From contig NZ_BJDN01000011.1 in NCBI RefSeq assembly GCF_005405165.1, positions 20,133 to 84,132 on the forward strand: a stretch of 64,000 nucleotides of DNA. The letters are read 5' to 3'. This document shows positions 63,977 to 64,000 of the stretch, one piece after another. A model generated the notes under the pieces. It searched no databases, was not told where the DNA came from, and worked only from the letters and a program-made list of their open reading frames with translations. Each line of letters begins with the position of its first letter. Within the stretch, counting starts at the first letter, position 1. This stretch comes from Loigolactobacillus binensis. GTDB lineage: Bacteria; Bacillota; Bacilli; Lactobacillales; Lactobacillaceae. Made by a program: the position numbers and the translations under genes.

Positions 63977-64000
63977 CTTGGTTTGGTCCGCATTTGTTGT

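Overview
The window is a chromosomal segment of a low-to-mid GC Gram-positive bacterium, almost certainly a member of the Lactobacillaceae. The evidence is gene order (veg, ispE-purR, glmU-prs, ywiB-rpoE-pyrG-murA-rho-rpmE2, ddl-murF-cshA, acpS-alr-mazEF, and pth-mfd-yabM-S4-divIC-S1-tilS-hpt-ftsH-hslO-dusB-lysS), AGGAGG-type ribosome binding sites, frequent TTG and GTG starts, and Firmicute-specific products such as RNA polymerase delta subunit and DivIC. The genus cannot be fixed from sequence reading alone. No rRNA, tRNA, CRISPR array, prophage or intact insertion sequence was seen.

Layout. 1-1470: veg, then about 1 kb without a gene, holding one copy of an intergenic repeat and a degraded IS3-type transposase remnant. 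1475-7902: an accessory metabolic island with an FMN/FAD reductase, a LysR regulator, a YdiB-like quinate/shikimate dehydrogenase, a type I dehydroquinate dehydratase and an LctP-type permease. A 15-bp palindrome with the T-N11-A pattern of LysR sites lies upstream of both the reductase and the dehydrogenase genes. I read the island as uptake and reductive use of quinate, shikimate or related hydroaromatic acids. 8089-14679: ispE, a 746-bp gene-free element bounded by 40-bp inverted repeats, purR, a twice frameshifted VanZ-RDD membrane protein gene, glmU and prs. 14842-20289: DUF218, mscL, rlmN, Nudix, an HD phosphohydrolase and ywiB. 20515-26540: rpoE, pyrG, murA (active-site Cys replaced by Asp), rho, rpmE2. 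26723-36905: membrane and transport genes, lemA, one Ddl paralogue with murF, cshA, a flavin reductase-like gene and a second Ddl paralogue. 37116-39334: acpS-alr-mazEF. 39494-48074: ABC exporter, DUF2798, a CBS protein, an O-methyltransferase, an L,D-transpeptidase, a probable structured small RNA, an ECF substrate-binding subunit, and a TetR regulator with two matching operators followed by a YiiX-like hydrolase. 48342-63896: the conserved pth-to-lysS block for translation quality control, repair, division and proteolysis.

Much of the window serves the cell wall (glmU, murA, two ddl genes, murF, alr, ldt, the YabM-like flippase) and nucleotide supply (purR, prs, pyrG, hpt, Nudix and HD hydrolases). 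The most unusual parts are the LysR-controlled hydroaromatic-acid island, the family of intergenic repeats with its composite element at 8955-9700, the candidate ncRNA at 45738-45969, the direct-repeat-flanked hairpin at 54058-54187, and a strong excess of GATC in coding sequence caused by context-dependent isoleucine codon choice.
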